The notes under the pieces are model-generated. The model searched no databases. It saw only the letters and a program-made list of their open reading frames with translations, and had not been told where the DNA came from. Of a DNA stretch of 64,000 nt, positions 15,584-25,732 are shown piece after piece; position 1 is the stretch's first letter, and every line of letters starts with the position of its first letter. Origin of the DNA: Kitasatospora griseola (GTDB lineage: Bacteria > Actinomycetota > Actinomycetes > Streptomycetales > Streptomycetaceae); assembly GCF_014648555.1 (NCBI RefSeq), contig NZ_BMRI01000033.1, positions 1 through 64,000 of the forward strand, read 5' to 3'. Both the position numbers and the translations under genes were made by a program.

Positions 15584-15952
15584 TCACCGGTCGGCGTCGA
15601 GAGCCGCACCCACCGTGTCGTGGATGGTGAACACGGCTTTCGCGCCGGTCAGTTCGAGCAGGTGCCGGACTGGCCCGGAGAGTGCGGCCAGGCGGAACGA
15701 CAGCTCGGTGTCGGCCGCCGCCATCCGGGTCTGCAGCAGCAGGTTGAGCCCGGACGAGTCGCAGAAGTCGACCCGTTCGAGGTCGACCACCAGAGCCCGG
15801 GGGCGCTGGGCCAGCAAGCGGTCCAGCGCCTCCCGGGCGGGATGCAGGGTCTCGATGTCCAGATCGCCCGACAGGGTGCACACCGCCGCGTTCTCCGGCG
15901 TGTGCCGCACCTCGACTGCCAGGGGGGCCACGGGCATGTTCTCGGCTGGCAT
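15584..15952 (-). CDS. STAS-domain anti-sigma factor antagonist
   Basis: A 122-residue SpoIIAA/RsbV-type protein. The STAS core includes LSGDLDIETLHPAREAL and the phosphorylation loop VDFCDSSGLNLLL, with the likely target Ser67. When unphosphorylated such proteins free sigma from the HATPase kinase. It is followed 100 bases on by that kinase gene and preceded 164 bases upstream by a SigB/SigF-type sigma gene on the same strand. The three look like one stress- or development-responsive switch. Confidence 0.88.
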   Translation of the reverse strand: MPAENMPVAPLAVEVRHTPENAAVCTLSGDLDIETLHPAREALDRLLAQRPRALVVDLERVDFCDSSGLNLLLQTRMAAADTELSFRLAALSGPVRHLLELTGAKAVFTIHDTVGAALDADR

Positions 15953-16116
15953 CCTCGTCCTGTTCCCTCGACCGACCTGGCTCGACCTTACGCACGGCGG
16001 GCGCGGCGGTCGAGGCGGGGTACCCGGTGCGACGGATCCTCGGGGCGCCGGCCGCTCCGGAAGTGACGCAGCGTCAGATGCCCGGGCCGTCGGGAGGTCC
16101 GGGAGCTGACGGTCCG

Positions 16117-17004
16117 TCAGGTCCGGTCGTCGGCCAGGCCGGTGCGCAGTTCGGCCAGGGTGCGGGACAGCAGCCGGGACACGTGCATCTGGGACAGGCC
16201 GAGGCGGGCGCCGATCTGCGACTGGGTGAGGTCCTCGGTGAACCGCAGGGAGAGGATCAGCCGTTCGCGCTCGGGGAGTCGGGCGATCAGCGGCTTCAAG
16301 GCGACCAGGTTCTCCACCAGCCCGTAGCCGCCGTCGACCCGGCCGAGCCGGTCGGCGGGCTGCTGCCCGTCGCTCTCGCCAGGGGCGGTCAGGTCGAGCG
16401 AGCCGGCGGTGTGGGCGTTGGCGGCGGCCAGGCCCTCGACGACCTCCTCCTCGGGCAGCGACAGGTGCGCGGCGAGGTCGGCGACGGTCGGTTCGCGGTC
16501 CAGCGTCTGCGCCAGCGCGTCCTGCGCCTTCGCCAGGTCGAGGCGCAATTCCTGGAGCCGGCGCGGCACGTGCACCGACCAGGTGGTGTCGCGGAAGTGG
16601 CGGCGTATCTCGCCGACGATGGTGGGCACCGCGTACGTGGTGAACTCCACGCCGAGGTCGGGGTCGAAGCGGTCGATGGCCTTGATCAGGCCGACCGAGC
16701 CGACCTGGAGCAGGTCCTCGTACGGCTCCTTGGTGCGGCCGAAGCGGCGGATGGCGAACCGGACCAGGGTCAGGTTCAGTTCGATCAGCGTGCTGCGGAC
16801 GTAGCTGAACTCGCGGGTGCCCTCCTCCAGGCCCGCCAGGCGGCGCAGCAGGACGCGGGTCAGTTCGCGGGCGTCCGCGGGGGCGGCGTGGGCCGGGTCC
16901 GCGAGCGCTTCCAGGGCGGACCCGTTGACCGGGGGCGTTCCGATCGGCTCGGAGGTCGCCCCGGCGGGTGCGGACAGGAGAAGTTCATCAGTGGGCACAG
17001 GCAT
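16117..17004 (-). CDS. SigB/SigF/SigG-family RNA polymerase sigma factor
   Basis: A 295-residue sigma-70 family protein. Region 2 contains YEDLLQVGSVGLIKAIDRFDP and FTTYAVPTIVGEIRRHFRD; region 3 is VPRRLQELRLDLAKAQ; region 4 ends with LTQSQIGARLGLSQMHVSRLLSRTL. These features place it in the actinobacterial SigB/SigF group that is controlled by partner switching. ATG at 17004. The STAS antagonist and HATPase genes follow on the same strand. Regulon and trigger cannot be told from sequence. The residues before region 2 form a low-complexity head. Confidence 0.9.
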   Translation of the reverse strand: MPVPTDELLLSAPAGATSEPIGTPPVNGSALEALADPAHAAPADARELTRVLLRRLAGLEEGTREFSYVRSTLIELNLTLVRFAIRRFGRTKEPYEDLLQVGSVGLIKAIDRFDPDLGVEFTTYAVPTIVGEIRRHFRDTTWSVHVPRRLQELRLDLAKAQDALAQTLDREPTVADLAAHLSLPEEEVVEGLAAANAHTAGSLDLTAPGESDGQQPADRLGRVDGGYGLVENLVALKPLIARLPERERLILSLRFTEDLTQSQIGARLGLSQMHVSRLLSRTLAELRTGLADDRT

Positions 17005-17213
17005 GCCTTTCCTTTCCTCGTCTCCGGCCGGTCCGTCCCCGGGTACCCGATCGTCGGCGGGTCATGCCTGGCAGACGTGTGAAGTTTCGGTGAGCGCCAC
17101 CGTTCCGGGCGCGGCTTCGAGGCGCGGGCGCATGGCGGCCGGCGGACGGGGCAGGCGCAGGCGCGGACGCGGACCGCAGTCGGGCGGCCGCACCCGGTGA
17201 GGAGGAGGACGCC

Positions 17214-17594
17214 ATGGGACGGATCGAGGAATCCGTGGAGATCGACGCTCCGATCGAGGCGGTCTACCGCGCGTGGACCGACCGTGCGTCGCTGCCCGCC
17301 TGCATGCGCGGCGGCGCGGGCCGCGGCGCCGCCGCGACCGAGGTGGTGCCGCTGGACCGGATCGCCTGGAGCGGCGGCGAGGACCGGCCCGGGCACTCCG
17401 GGGTGGTGACGTTCCACCGCGTCGGGGCCGCCGACGAGGACGGCACCCGGGTGATGCTGCAGCTGGACACCGAGCCGCACGGCCTGTGGGACCACCTGGT
17501 GGAGGGGCTCGGCTTCACCGACCGGCACGTCATCGACGAACTCGCCGCGTTCAATGCGGACGTCGAGCGCGGCGGCCCGGGCCTGGCCGCCTGA
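17214..17594 (+). CDS. SRPBCC (START-like) domain protein
   Basis: A 126-residue protein beginning IEESVEIDAPIEAVYRAWTD, the typical first strand and helix of the SRPBCC/AHSA1 ligand-binding fold, and ending with the long C-terminal helix (LVEGLGFTDRHVIDELAAFNADVE). ATG at 17214 follows repeated GGAGGA. It is monocistronic. The fold binds small hydrophobic molecules; the ligand is unknown. It may belong with the divergent sigma operon or be independent. Confidence 0.8.
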   Translation: MGRIEESVEIDAPIEAVYRAWTDRASLPACMRGGAGRGAAATEVVPLDRIAWSGGEDRPGHSGVVTFHRVGAADEDGTRVMLQLDTEPHGLWDHLVEGLGFTDRHVIDELAAFNADVERGGPGLAA

Positions 17595-17610
17595 GCGGGC
17601 GGCCGGCCGG

Positions 17611-17657
17611 GGCGGTGGTGCTCGGGCGGTGCTGGTGGGCGGTGGTGCTCGGGCGGT
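17611..17657. repeat. short tandem duplication
   Basis: A 20-base unit GGCGGTGGTGCTCGGGCGGT occurs at 17611-17630 and 17638-17657 in the non-coding gap between the SRPBCC and PRC-barrel genes. Confidence 0.6.
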
Positions 17658-17675
17658 ACCGGCGGGCGGTGGCGC

Positions 17676-18035
17676 TCAGCGGCGGGCGAGTCGCCGTTCG
17701 CCGCCCGCGCCGGTGGCGTAGTCGAGGTTGTAGTGCGCGAACACCTCGGGCTCCATCTCGGCGGCCAGCACCCCGTCGGGGTCGATGGACGGCGCGTCCT
17801 TCACGGCGTTGCGGTCGAACGGGACCCGCACGTAGTCCGGCCCGACCACCGCGTCCGCGACCGGTACGAACACCAGGCGGCGTTTGCTGAACATCGGGCC
17901 GACCGTGACGGTGGCGAAGGACGGCAGGTCGGTGGCGGTGTCGACGTAGATGTTCTCCAGGGAGCCGATCTTCTTGCTGTCCTGGTCGACCACGTCGTGG
18001 CCGCGCCACTCACGGATGTCGGCGATCGAGATCAT
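17676..18035 (-). CDS. PRC-barrel domain protein
   Basis: A 119-residue soluble protein. Residues 5-75 fit a PRC-barrel (IREWRGHDVVDQDSKKIGSLENIYVD, then FVPVADAVVGPDYVRVPFDR). The C-terminal part is acidic then basic (GGERRLARR). The ATG at 18035 starts directly at the barrel; an earlier in-frame start adds only Arg/Pro residues. Actinobacterial PRC-barrel proteins of this type are often stress-induced. The function is unknown. It neighbours a MarR regulator on the same strand, 94 bases upstream. Confidence 0.8.
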   Translation of the reverse strand: MISIADIREWRGHDVVDQDSKKIGSLENIYVDTATDLPSFATVTVGPMFSKRRLVFVPVADAVVGPDYVRVPFDRNAVKDAPSIDPDGVLAAEMEPEVFAHYNLDYATGAGGERRLARR

Positions 18036-18129
18036 TGACGGCCTCCCGGCTGGACGGTCCGCCGGCCGCACGGCCCGACGGCGGTGCGGCCCCGTGGCGG
18101 GGCGGGGGGATTCCCCGACCCGTCCATGG

Positions 18130-18585
18130 TCAGCGACGGTGGTCGGACCCGCCCGTCCGCGCCGCCGGGTCCGGCGGGAGCAGCAGGCCGGCCAGCTCGT
18201 CGAGCAGCTCCCCGACCCGGCGGGCCTGCTCCGGGTCGGGGACGGCGCCGGCGATGACCGGCTCGGCGGGGCGGGCGACCCGGGCCCTGATGTAGCGGCG
18301 GGCGCTCTCGGAGGCGCTCAGCAGGGTGCGGCGGCCGTCCGCGGGGTCGGGCGCGGCGTCCAGCAGGCCGCGTTCGCGCAGGCGGGCGACCGAGGTGGAG
18401 ACGTGGCTCTGGGCGAAGCCGGTGCGGGCCCGGATGTCCTGCACGGAGGTGCCCGGGTGCCGGTACACGTCGGCGATCACCGCGATCTCGCCGGGGGAGA
18501 GGGTCGCCGAGGCGTGGTCGGTGACCATCTCCCGGCCGAGCTCCGTCAGTCGCTTGCCGAGTCGCAGAAGTCGTACGCCGTCCAT
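18130..18585 (-). CDS. MarR-family transcriptional regulator
   Basis: A 151-residue winged-helix regulator. The wHTH spans about residues 28-95, with VYRHPGTSVQDIRARTGFAQSHVSTSVARLRERGLL as recognition region and DPADGRRTLLSAS as wing. Long N- and C-terminal helices would form the dimer interface. It is divergent from a SAM methyltransferase gene across 54 bases containing GATGCATC and TACATC/GATGTA half-sites, so it probably represses both itself and the methyltransferase. Ligand unknown. Confidence 0.85.
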   Translation of the reverse strand: MDGVRLLRLGKRLTELGREMVTDHASATLSPGEIAVIADVYRHPGTSVQDIRARTGFAQSHVSTSVARLRERGLLDAAPDPADGRRTLLSASESARRYIRARVARPAEPVIAGAVPDPEQARRVGELLDELAGLLLPPDPAARTGGSDHRR

Positions 18586-18596
18586 GCCCGGCAGAA

Positions 18597-18628
18597 TACA
18601 TCTTCACAGATGCATCGGTGGCGATGTA
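18597..18628. promoter_or_regulatory. probable MarR operator in divergent promoter
   Basis: TACATC (18597-18602) and GATGTA (18623-18628) form outer inverted arms; GATGCATC (18609-18616) is a perfect 8-bp palindrome between them. The AT content is higher than in the surroundings. The whole gap between the MarR and methyltransferase starts is only 54 bases. Confidence 0.5.
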
Positions 18629-18639
18629 GTTTCTCCGGC

Positions 18640-19482
18640 ATGACGACCCAAGAGCCGGCCGGCCCCGGGCTGCCCGCCGCCGAGCAGTTGAGCCCCGTGT
18701 CCCGCACCGCCCTCGCCGTGGCCCGCGGCCGCGCCTACGAGAGCGCCCAGATCGACCCGCTGTTCGTCGACCCCTACGCGCTCGCCTTCGTCACCGCCGC
18801 CGGGCAGCCGCCGCGACCCACCGGAAAGCCGCTCGGGCCGCTCGCCGCCCGGCTGCTCATGCACGGCATCCTGCGCACCCGCCACTACGACGACCGGCTG
18901 CTCGCTGCGGGCGCCCGCCAGGTCGTCCTGCTCGCCGCCGGACTCGACACCCGCGCCCACCGGCTGCCCTGGCCCGGCGGCACCCGCCTGTTCGAGATCG
19001 ACCTGCCGCCCGTCCTCGCCTTCAAGGACCAGGTCCTCGCCGTGCACGACGCCCGGCCCCGGTGCGCGCGCACCGCGCTGCCCGCCGACCTCACCGACCC
19101 CGACTGGCCCGACCGGCTCCGGGCCGCCGGCTTCGATCCCGGACAGCCCACCGCCTGGCTCGCCGAAGGGCTGCTGGTCTACCTGGAGGCCGACCAGGCC
19201 GCCCGACTGCTCACCACCGTCGGCGAGTTGTCCGCACCCGGCAGCCGGCTGCTGGTCGAGCAGGGCCGCGACACCAGCCGCACCCCCGTCGAGGAGGGCC
19301 TCACCGAGATGACCTCCCTGTGGCGCGGCGGCCTCGGCCCCGGCACCGCCGACTGGCTCGACGCCCACGGCTGGACCACCCGCTTCACCTCCCTCGACGA
19401 ACTCGCCGCCACCCACGGCCGCACCCTGCCGCCCGCCTCCGGCACCGTCACCAACGGCTTCCTGGAAGCCGTGCGGAGCTGA
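18640..19482 (+). CDS. SAM-dependent methyltransferase, leucine carboxyl methyltransferase-like
   Basis: A 280-residue protein of the LCMT/PpmA-type methyltransferase family (TIGR00027-like). It opens with SRTALAVARGRAYE and FVDPYALAFV, continues with HYDDRLLAAGARQVVLLAAGLDTRAHRLPW (the SAM-binding loop) and FEIDLPPVL, and has the later WLAEGLLVYL block. ATG at 18640. These enzymes are common in actinobacteria, often in multiple copies, with unknown substrates. It is divergent from a MarR regulator that probably controls it. A long hairpin follows. Confidence 0.88.
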   Translation: MTTQEPAGPGLPAAEQLSPVSRTALAVARGRAYESAQIDPLFVDPYALAFVTAAGQPPRPTGKPLGPLAARLLMHGILRTRHYDDRLLAAGARQVVLLAAGLDTRAHRLPWPGGTRLFEIDLPPVLAFKDQVLAVHDARPRCARTALPADLTDPDWPDRLRAAGFDPGQPTAWLAEGLLVYLEADQAARLLTTVGELSAPGSRLLVEQGRDTSRTPVEEGLTEMTSLWRGGLGPGTADWLDAHGWTTRFTSLDELAATHGRTLPPASGTVTNGFLEAVRS

Positions 19483-19483
19483 T

Positions 19484-19571
19484 CGCGGCAGCCGCCCGGT
19501 CGCCGTCGCCCCGCCCGGTCACCGCAGCCCCGCCCGGTCACTGTCGGACCGGTGACCGGGCGGCTGCCGCG
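19484..19571. terminator. long-stem bidirectional terminator
   Basis: Perfect 18-bp inverted arms, 19484-19501 and 19554-19571, enclose 52 bases containing repeats of CCCCGCCCGGTCAC. It fills the gap between the convergent methyltransferase and cellulase genes. Confidence 0.7.
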
Positions 19572-19587
19572 GCGGAGTCGAGCCGGC

Positions 19588-21543
<1,956 letters not shown>

Positions 21544-21552
21544 TCAATAGCG

Positions 21553-21568
21553 TTGGGAGCGCTCCCAA
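21553..21568. promoter_or_regulatory. CebR-type operator
   Basis: TTGGGAGCGCTCCCAA is a perfect 16-bp palindrome. Its central 14 bases equal the known CebR site of Streptomyces, where cellobiose or cellotriose releases the LacI-type repressor. It sits between the divergent cellulase (start 21432) and PfkB kinase (start 21717), so both may be controlled. Confidence 0.88.
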
Positions 21569-21716
21569 TTGAGGTGCGGAGAGTCCGCCCGCGCGCTGAA
21601 ACGTACATCGCCCGGCCGCGACACCCCCGGGGCCGGTCCGCATTGACGCGGGGCCGGTCGCGGTGATGGAGTCCAGACCGGTCCTGTGCGTTCGCCCTGA
21701 TGGGAGGCTGGTTTCG

Positions 21717-22655
21717 ATGGCGGGTCGGTCGATCACCGTGGTCGGGGAGTGCGTCGCCGACGCGTTCGTGGAGCCCGGTGCGGCGCGGCCGGGAGAACTG
21801 GCGCTGCGGGTGCTGCCCGGCGGGGGCCCGGCGAACACCGCCGTGGCGCTGGCCCGCCTGGGCACGCCGACGCGGTTCCTCGGACGGATCTCCGGTGACC
21901 CGTTCGGCGAACTGTTCCGCGCCCACCTGGCCGGCTCCGGCGTGGAGCTGTCGGGCGCCGTGCGGGCCGCCGAACCGAGCACCCTGGCGCTGGCCGCGCT
22001 CGACGGCGACGGCCACGCCGACTACTCCTTCCACGCCGAGGGCACCGCCGACTGGCAGTGGACCGGACTGGAGCTGGCAGCGGCGCGCGCCGACGGGTCG
22101 GTGTGCGTGCACACCGGCTCGCTGGCCCTGGTCCGCGAGCCCGGCGGACCGCGGATCGAGGACCTGCTGGCCGACGTGCGGGCCGGGGCCACCGTCTCGA
22201 TCGACCCGAACGTCCGCCCGCTGCTGGTCGGACCGGAGGCCTACCGGCGGCGGCTGCCGCGCTGGTGCGAACTCGCCGACCTCCTGCGGCTGAGCGCCGA
22301 CGACCTGGCGCTGCTGCTCCCCGACACCACGCCCGAGCAGGCCTGCGACCACTTCCACCGGGCCGGCGCCCGACTGGTGGTGATCACCCTGGCCGAACAC
22401 GGCGCCCTCGCCTCCCTGGACGGCCGGCGGGTCCGGGTGCCCGCGCCGCCGACCCCGGTGGTGGACACCGTCGGCGCGGGCGACTCGTTCACCGCCGGAC
22501 TGCTCCACTCGCTCGCCGAACAGGGCGTCCTGGGCGGCCGGTTGGACGCGCTGACGGCCGAGGGCCTGGAACGGGCCTGCGCGTTCGCGGCGCGGGTCGC
22601 GGCCCGGACGGTGGCGGTGGCCGGTGCCAACCCGCCGTGGGCCGGCGAGCTCTGA
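21717..22655 (+). CDS. PfkB-family sugar kinase
   Basis: A 312-residue cytosolic ribokinase-fold kinase. The N-terminal signature GGGPANTAVALARLG, the KDR-like segment and the C-terminal ATP/anion-hole signature DTVGAGDSFTAGLL (catalytic Asp in GAGD) are all present. Closest by eye to the fructokinase-like branch. The ATG at 21717 was chosen over upstream starts because GGGAGG precedes it and homology starts there. It is divergent from a cellulase with a CebR box between them; a role in handling sugars released from cellulose is possible. Confidence 0.85.
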   Translation: MAGRSITVVGECVADAFVEPGAARPGELALRVLPGGGPANTAVALARLGTPTRFLGRISGDPFGELFRAHLAGSGVELSGAVRAAEPSTLALAALDGDGHADYSFHAEGTADWQWTGLELAAARADGSVCVHTGSLALVREPGGPRIEDLLADVRAGATVSIDPNVRPLLVGPEAYRRRLPRWCELADLLRLSADDLALLLPDTTPEQACDHFHRAGARLVVITLAEHGALASLDGRRVRVPAPPTPVVDTVGAGDSFTAGLLHSLAEQGVLGGRLDALTAEGLERACAFAARVAARTVAVAGANPPWAGEL

Positions 22656-22673
22656 GTCTCTGCTGACGGTCCG

Positions 22674-23411
22674 TCACCAGGGCAGCGGGCCGTCCTCGTT
22701 GAAGAACTGCCCGGTCGGTCCGTCGGCCGGCAGCGTGGCCAGGCGCACCGCGATCACCGCGCCCTGGGCGGGAGTCCGGGTGCCGCGGTGGCCGTTGAGG
22801 TCGGTGTCGCAGTAGCCCGGACAGGCCAGGTTGACCAGGACGCCGGTGCCGGTCAACTCCTTCGCGTACTGCACCGTCACGGCGTTCAGGAAGGTCTTCG
22901 ACGGCGCGTAGGCGGCCGAGGTCGGCCCGGTGAACGCGTCCGGGTCGGACTGCAGCGCCAACGAGCCCACCGCGCTGGACAGGTTGACGATCCGCGGCGC
23001 GGCGGAGCGGCGCAGCAGCGGCAGGACCGCGTTGGTCACCCGGATCACCCCCAGCACGTTCGTCTCCATCACCAGCCGCAGCTGCGCCAGGTCGACGCCG
23101 GTCGGCGCCTGCGACATGCCGCCCGTCACCGCCGCGTTGTTGACCAGCACGTCGAGCCGCCCGAAGCGCTCCGCGAGCAGCTCCGCGGCGGCCGTCGCGG
23201 AGTCGTCGTCGGTGACGTCGAGCGGGACGGCGAACGCGTCCACGCCGCGGGCGCGCAGCGTCCGCACCGCCTCCTCGCGGCGCTGCCCGTCCCTGGCGCC
23301 CACGCCGACCTGCCAGCCCAACGCGCCGAGTCCCGCCGCGATCTCGTACCCGATGCCCTTGTTCGCGCCGGTCACCAGCGCCACGGTGGGTCCGTTCGTG
23401 TTCTCGTTCAT
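22674..23411 (-). CDS. short-chain dehydrogenase/reductase
   Basis: A 245-residue classical SDR. The cofactor motif TGANKGIG is at residues 14-21, NNAAV follows, and the catalytic Ser, Tyr and Lys lie in VNLSSAVGS and AAYAPSK. The C-terminal ACPGYCDTDLNGHRGTRTPAQGA resembles carbonyl-reductase-type SDRs that use NADPH. It is divergent from a LysR-type gene across about 90 bases that contain a 25-bp palindrome, so it is the likely target of that regulator. Its substrate is unknown. Confidence 0.88.
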   Translation of the reverse strand: MNENTNGPTVALVTGANKGIGYEIAAGLGALGWQVGVGARDGQRREEAVRTLRARGVDAFAVPLDVTDDDSATAAAELLAERFGRLDVLVNNAAVTGGMSQAPTGVDLAQLRLVMETNVLGVIRVTNAVLPLLRRSAAPRIVNLSSAVGSLALQSDPDAFTGPTSAAYAPSKTFLNAVTVQYAKELTGTGVLVNLACPGYCDTDLNGHRGTRTPAQGAVIAVRLATLPADGPTGQFFNEDGPLPW

Positions 23412-23464
23412 GCCACCATGCTGCGGGCCGGCCCGGCCGGGTGGCCAAGACCGATCCGGTGGCC

Positions 23465-23489
23465 CGGCGATACCGTGCGGGTATCGCCG
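23465..23489. promoter_or_regulatory. LysR-type operator palindrome
   Basis: CGGCGATACC-GTGCG-GGTATCGCCG has perfect 10-bp arms and contains the ATAC-N7-GTAT (T-N11-A type) pattern expected for LysR regulators. It lies between the divergent SDR and LysR starts, just 13 bases before the LysR GTG. Confidence 0.7.
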
Positions 23490-23502
23490 TAGGCTGGGGC
23501 GG

Positions 23503-24372
23503 GTGGAGACCAGGGAACTGCACTACTTCGTCGCCGTGGCCGAGGAGTTGAACTTCGGGCGGGCGGCCCGGCGGCTCGGAATGGCGCAGCCGCCGCTGTC
23601 GCGGGCGATCGCTCAGCTGGAACGGCGGCTCGGCACCGTCCTGCTGGAACGCGACAGCCGCGGCGTGACGCTGACCGGAGCCGGACACGTGCTGTTGCGC
23701 GAGGGCCGCACCGTGCTGGCGGCCGTGGCCGCCGCCGAGGCCCGTACCCGGCGGGCCGGGCAGCCGCCCGGCCTGGTCCTCGCGGCGAAGGCCGGCGCCT
23801 CCACCGAACTGCTGGCGGCCCTGCTCGACGCGTACGCCGCCGGGCCGGATCCGGTGCCGGTGGACCTCCGGCTGTGCCGGTTCGGCGAGCAGGAACGCCT
23901 GCTGCGCGAGGGCGCGGTGGACGCGGCGCTGCTGCACCTGCCGTTCGACTCCACCGTCGGCCTCGACGCCGAGGAGCTGCACACCGAGGGCCAGGTCGCC
24001 CTGCTCCCCGCCGGCCATCCGCTGGCCGCCCGCACCGCGCTGCGACTCGCCGAGCTCACCGCCCTGCCGGACCTGCCCGCACCGCGTTTCCCCCGCCGCG
24101 ACGGCAGCTACCCCGACGGCCCGGGCCCCGAGATCCGCGACCACGCGCAGCTCAGCGAACTGGTCGCCCTCGGCCGGATGTACGCCGTCCTGCCCGACTC
24201 CTCCCGCACCCAGCTGCGCCCCGGCGTCATCGCCGTCCCCGTGCCCGATGCCCGGCCCGTCACCTCCGTGCTGGCCTGGGACCCGGTCGCCCGCTCCCGC
24301 CCACTGGCCGGGCTGGTGCGGGCGGCGATCGAGGTGTTCGGGCCGAACTCCTGCCCTTCTCCGGTGAGTTGA
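23503..24372 (+). CDS. LysR-family transcriptional regulator
   Basis: A 289-residue regulator with the N-terminal winged HTH (ELHYFVAVAEELNFGRAARRLGMAQPPLSRAIAQLE) and a periplasmic-binding-protein-like effector domain. GTG start at 23503, exactly where LysR homology begins. It is divergent from an SDR gene and overlaps a clear palindromic operator, so autoregulation and control of the SDR gene are likely. The effector domain is somewhat short. The 124 bases after it hold nothing I can identify. Confidence 0.87.
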   Translation: METRELHYFVAVAEELNFGRAARRLGMAQPPLSRAIAQLERRLGTVLLERDSRGVTLTGAGHVLLREGRTVLAAVAAAEARTRRAGQPPGLVLAAKAGASTELLAALLDAYAAGPDPVPVDLRLCRFGEQERLLREGAVDAALLHLPFDSTVGLDAEELHTEGQVALLPAGHPLAARTALRLAELTALPDLPAPRFPRRDGSYPDGPGPEIRDHAQLSELVALGRMYAVLPDSSRTQLRPGVIAVPVPDARPVTSVLAWDPVARSRPLAGLVRAAIEVFGPNSCPSPVS

Positions 24373-24496
24373 GCAACTGCGGGGTGGTATTGATGAGTTG
24401 GTCAATCATCTTGGTGCGAACGGGCGTTGGGAGTCCCGTGAGCCGATCGGCCGCTGCCGGGCGCCGCCGCCGCGGAGGGTGTGCATCGGCAGAGCG

Positions 24497-25708
24497 TCAA
24501 CGGGCCGTCGGAGCACCGATGGTGGGCGGCTGCCAGGTGTAGGTGGGGGCCGAGCGGTCGAGCAGGACGCGGGCGGGCAGGCGTCCGGCGGCGGCGAGGA
24601 CGCTGTCGCGCAGCAGGGTGCCCGGGCGGGAGCGGACGGCGACCAGGCGGCCCACGGTGTGCGAGCCCGCCACGATCCGGGAGGTGCGGGGCAGGCGGGC
24701 GGCGGAGTAGGCGTCGAGGGCGGCGGAAGGGTCCGACGACTCGTGCGGGGCGGGAAGTGCGGCGGCCAGGACCACCGCGTCCTCGACGGCCTGGCAGGCG
24801 CCCTGCCCCTGGAACGGCGACATGGCGTGCGCGGCGTCGCCGAGCAGCGCGACCCGGCCGCGGTGGAACGCCGGCAGCGGGTCAGTGAGCGCCCAGACGT
24901 CGTTGCGCAGCACCCGGGCGGCGTCGGCGTCTCGCAGCAGTTCCGGCAGCGGGGCGCACCAACTGCCGTACCGGCGCAGCATTTCGGCGTGCTCGTCGCC
25001 GTCGGCGGCGCGCTGCCCGGCCGGCGCGAGGGCGGCCCCGTACACGTACACCCGTCCGGCGGCGAGCGGCACGATGCCGGCGAGCGCGCCGCGTCCCCAG
25101 ATCTCGCCGACGGCGGCGGGCGGGTGCTCGGGGTGGTCGACGACGGTCCGCCAGGTGGTGAACCCCGAGTAGCGGGGCCCGGGGTGGTGCGGGAAGAGCT
25201 GGGCCCGAGTGGCCGAACGGATGCCGTCCGCCGCGACCACGAGGGACGCCTCGCACCGGCCGTCCGGGGTGTCGACCCGGGCCGGGGCGTGCGCGTCGCC
25301 GGGGTCGTGCAGAGCGGCCGGCGAGTCGGTGCGGACGGTCCCGGGCGGGAGGGCGTCGACCAGCGCGGCGATCAGTTCGGCCCGTGCGACCGCCAGCACC
25401 GGATCGCCGAAGTGCCGCTGCACCGCCTCGGTGTCCGTCCGGGCCAGCCACCGTCCGGACGGGCGCCGCAGGCCCACGGCCGGGTGCCGCACCGCGAGGG
25501 CGCGCAGGCGTCCGCCGACGCCCAGCACGTCCAGCGCCCGCAACGCGTTCGGCGCCAACGCCAGCCCTGCGCCGACCGGTTCGAGGCTCGCGGCCCGCTC
25601 GTGAACGGTGACCTGGACGCCCCGCCGGTGCAGGGCGAGGGCGGCGGCGAGGCCGCCGATGCCACCGCCGATCACGATCGCCGGGCGGCTGTCAGGGGTG
25701 GAGGGCAT
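24497..25708 (-). CDS. FAD-dependent monooxygenase
   Basis: A 403-residue group A flavin monooxygenase (PHBH/UbiH-like). It has the FAD-binding GGGIGGLAAALALHRRG near 14-30, the middle motif VVAADGIRSATR, and the GRVALLGDAAHAMSPFQGQGACQAVEDAVVL block. Such enzymes hydroxylate aromatic substrates or inactivate drugs using NAD(P)H. ATG at 25708. Upstream are two copies of a TACANNTGTA-containing palindrome, so it is probably repressed by a BlaI/CopY-type or similar protein encoded elsewhere. No regulator is adjacent. Confidence 0.87.
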   Translation of the reverse strand: MPSTPDSRPAIVIGGGIGGLAAALALHRRGVQVTVHERAASLEPVGAGLALAPNALRALDVLGVGGRLRALAVRHPAVGLRRPSGRWLARTDTEAVQRHFGDPVLAVARAELIAALVDALPPGTVRTDSPAALHDPGDAHAPARVDTPDGRCEASLVVAADGIRSATRAQLFPHHPGPRYSGFTTWRTVVDHPEHPPAAVGEIWGRGALAGIVPLAAGRVYVYGAALAPAGQRAADGDEHAEMLRRYGSWCAPLPELLRDADAARVLRNDVWALTDPLPAFHRGRVALLGDAAHAMSPFQGQGACQAVEDAVVLAAALPAPHESSDPSAALDAYSAARLPRTSRIVAGSHTVGRLVAVRSRPGTLLRDSVLAAAGRLPARVLLDRSAPTYTWQPPTIGAPTAR

Positions 25709-25732
25709 GGCGGGCTCCGATCGACCGATTCG

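Noticed and set aside
16005-17060. SigB-type promoters upstream of the sigma and STAS genes
   Set aside because: GGGTACC occurs on the minus strand near 16020 and 17040, but no GTTT-like -35 element lies at the right distance in either case.
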